Shown here in pieces: positions 31,170 to 31,631 of a DNA stretch of 31,631 nucleotides. Origin of the DNA: DATATB01 sp036268995. Lineage in GTDB: Bacteria; Planctomycetota; Planctomycetia; Pirellulales; PNKZ01. The translations under genes were made by a program, and so were the position numbers. Location of the stretch: positions 1 through 31,631 of the forward strand of contig DATATB010000109.1 in the NCBI GenBank assembly GCA_036268995.1. The letters are read 5' to 3'. Positions within the stretch are counted from its first letter, which is position 1; each line of letters begins with the position of its first letter. The notes below the pieces were generated by a model that made no database searches, was not told where the DNA came from, and worked only from the letters and a program-made list of their open reading frames with translations.

Positions 31170-31631
31170 ATGAACACGCAGGCCACACCTCAAGGCAGGC
31201 GAATCGGCCCGCTGGGGTTTTTCGGCTGGTCGATCGTGATCGGCGTGGTGGGAGCCCTTGGCGCCGTCATTTTTCGCGGCCTGATCGCCTGCTTTCATAA
31301 CCTGCTCTTTCTGGGTCAATTCGCCGTGACGTACGACGCGAACGTCCACACGCCGCCCAGCCCGTGGGGGCCGCTGGTCGTGCTCGTGCCAGTCCTGGGC
31401 GCAGTCGGCGTCGCCTTTCTTGTCAGCCATTTTGCCGCGGAGGCCAAAGGACACGGCGTACCGGAAGTCATGGACGCGATCTACTACAATCGGGGCGTCA
31501 TACGACCGATCGTGGCGGTCATCAAGTCGCTCGCTTCGGCGCTGTCGATCGGCAGCGGAGGCTCGATCGGCCGCGAGGGGCCGATCATCCAGATCGGCGC
31601 CTCCTTCGGCTCCACGCTCGGTGCACTGCTC
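31170..31631 (+). CDS. ClC-family chloride channel or transporter, 5' part (cut by window edge)
   Basis: The window ends inside this gene after 154 codons. ATG 31170 follows a G-rich stretch (GGGGGG at 31161-31166) that may serve as ribosome-binding site. The protein starts with a short cytoplasmic segment, then a membrane helix (FFGWSIVIGVVGALGAVIF), a second (GPLVVLVPVLGAVGVAFLV), and the ClC motifs AKGHGVPEVMDAIYY and GSGGSIGREGPIIQIGASFG. In the second, Glu136 of GREGP is the equivalent of the gating glutamate of ClC proteins, and its presence is compatible with either a proton-coupled antiporter or a channel. The proton glutamate and the end of the protein lie outside the window. Whether C-terminal CBS domains exist cannot be told. 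Confidence 0.92.
   Translation, partial: MNTQATPQGRRIGPLGFFGWSIVIGVVGALGAVIFRGLIACFHNLLFLGQFAVTYDANVHTPPSPWGPLVVLVPVLGAVGVAFLVSHFAAEAKGHGVPEVMDAIYYNRGVIRPIVAVIKSLASALSIGSGGSIGREGPIIQIGASFGSTLGALL

Overview
The window looks like chromosomal DNA of a planctomycete, probably near the Pirellulales. The reasons are the high G+C, the many secreted proteins with beta-propeller folds (PQQ-like, WD40), two DUF1080 proteins, a WD40 protein with a caspase-like domain, a secreted W-rich mini-protein, and several hypothetical proteins of a kind I associate with planctomycetes. The assignment rests on gene content and memory of families, not on a search. I saw no rRNA, tRNA, CRISPR array, IS element or phage module.

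Layout. (a) 1-2,890 is a worn accessory patch: a NUMOD3-like DNA-binding gene whose conserved N-terminus lacks a start codon, a flavoprotein missing its FAD-binding half, a HEPN-like gene with no normal start that abuts the flavoprotein's broken end, and a partial conserved hypothetical. The HEPN part is visibly less G+C-rich than its surroundings. (b) 2,897-13,423 is a secreted/periplasmic region: DUF1080 protein, WD40-caspase-like protein, PQQ-like propeller, then a minus-strand cluster of Tat-exported glycosidase-like propeller, SGNH esterase and second DUF1080 protein, facing a secreted alpha/beta hydrolase. Together they fit polysaccharide or sugar-ester degradation. (c) 13,464-20,226 holds a UvrD-family helicase and a central-carbon pair: a GAF-fused glycogen phosphorylase divergent from a 6-phosphofructokinase. 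(d) 20,283-24,884 holds conserved hypotheticals (one with an internal duplication, one zinc ribbon, one with a two-domain layout), a PQQ propeller carrying two EF-hands, a YbjQ-family protein and a small hypothetical. (e) 24,925-31,631 holds a tandem-duplicated cyanophycinase-like protein, L-2-hydroxyglutarate oxidase, the W-rich secreted protein, a double zinc-ribbon protein, a double ACT-domain protein, a hotdog thioesterase and the start of a ClC chloride channel cut by the window edge.

Most noteworthy: two proteins keep a protease-like fold but have lost catalytic residues (the caspase-like domain has lost both Cys and His; the N-terminal copy of the duplicated S51 protein has lost Ser and His); glycogen phosphorylase is fused to a sensor GAF domain; and two seven-base periodic arrays occur around 29,905-30,575, one of them arranged as inverted arms between convergent genes. 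I did not find a convincing new defence or mobile system. The HEPN gene is the only defence-type domain and it looks truncated and isolated.
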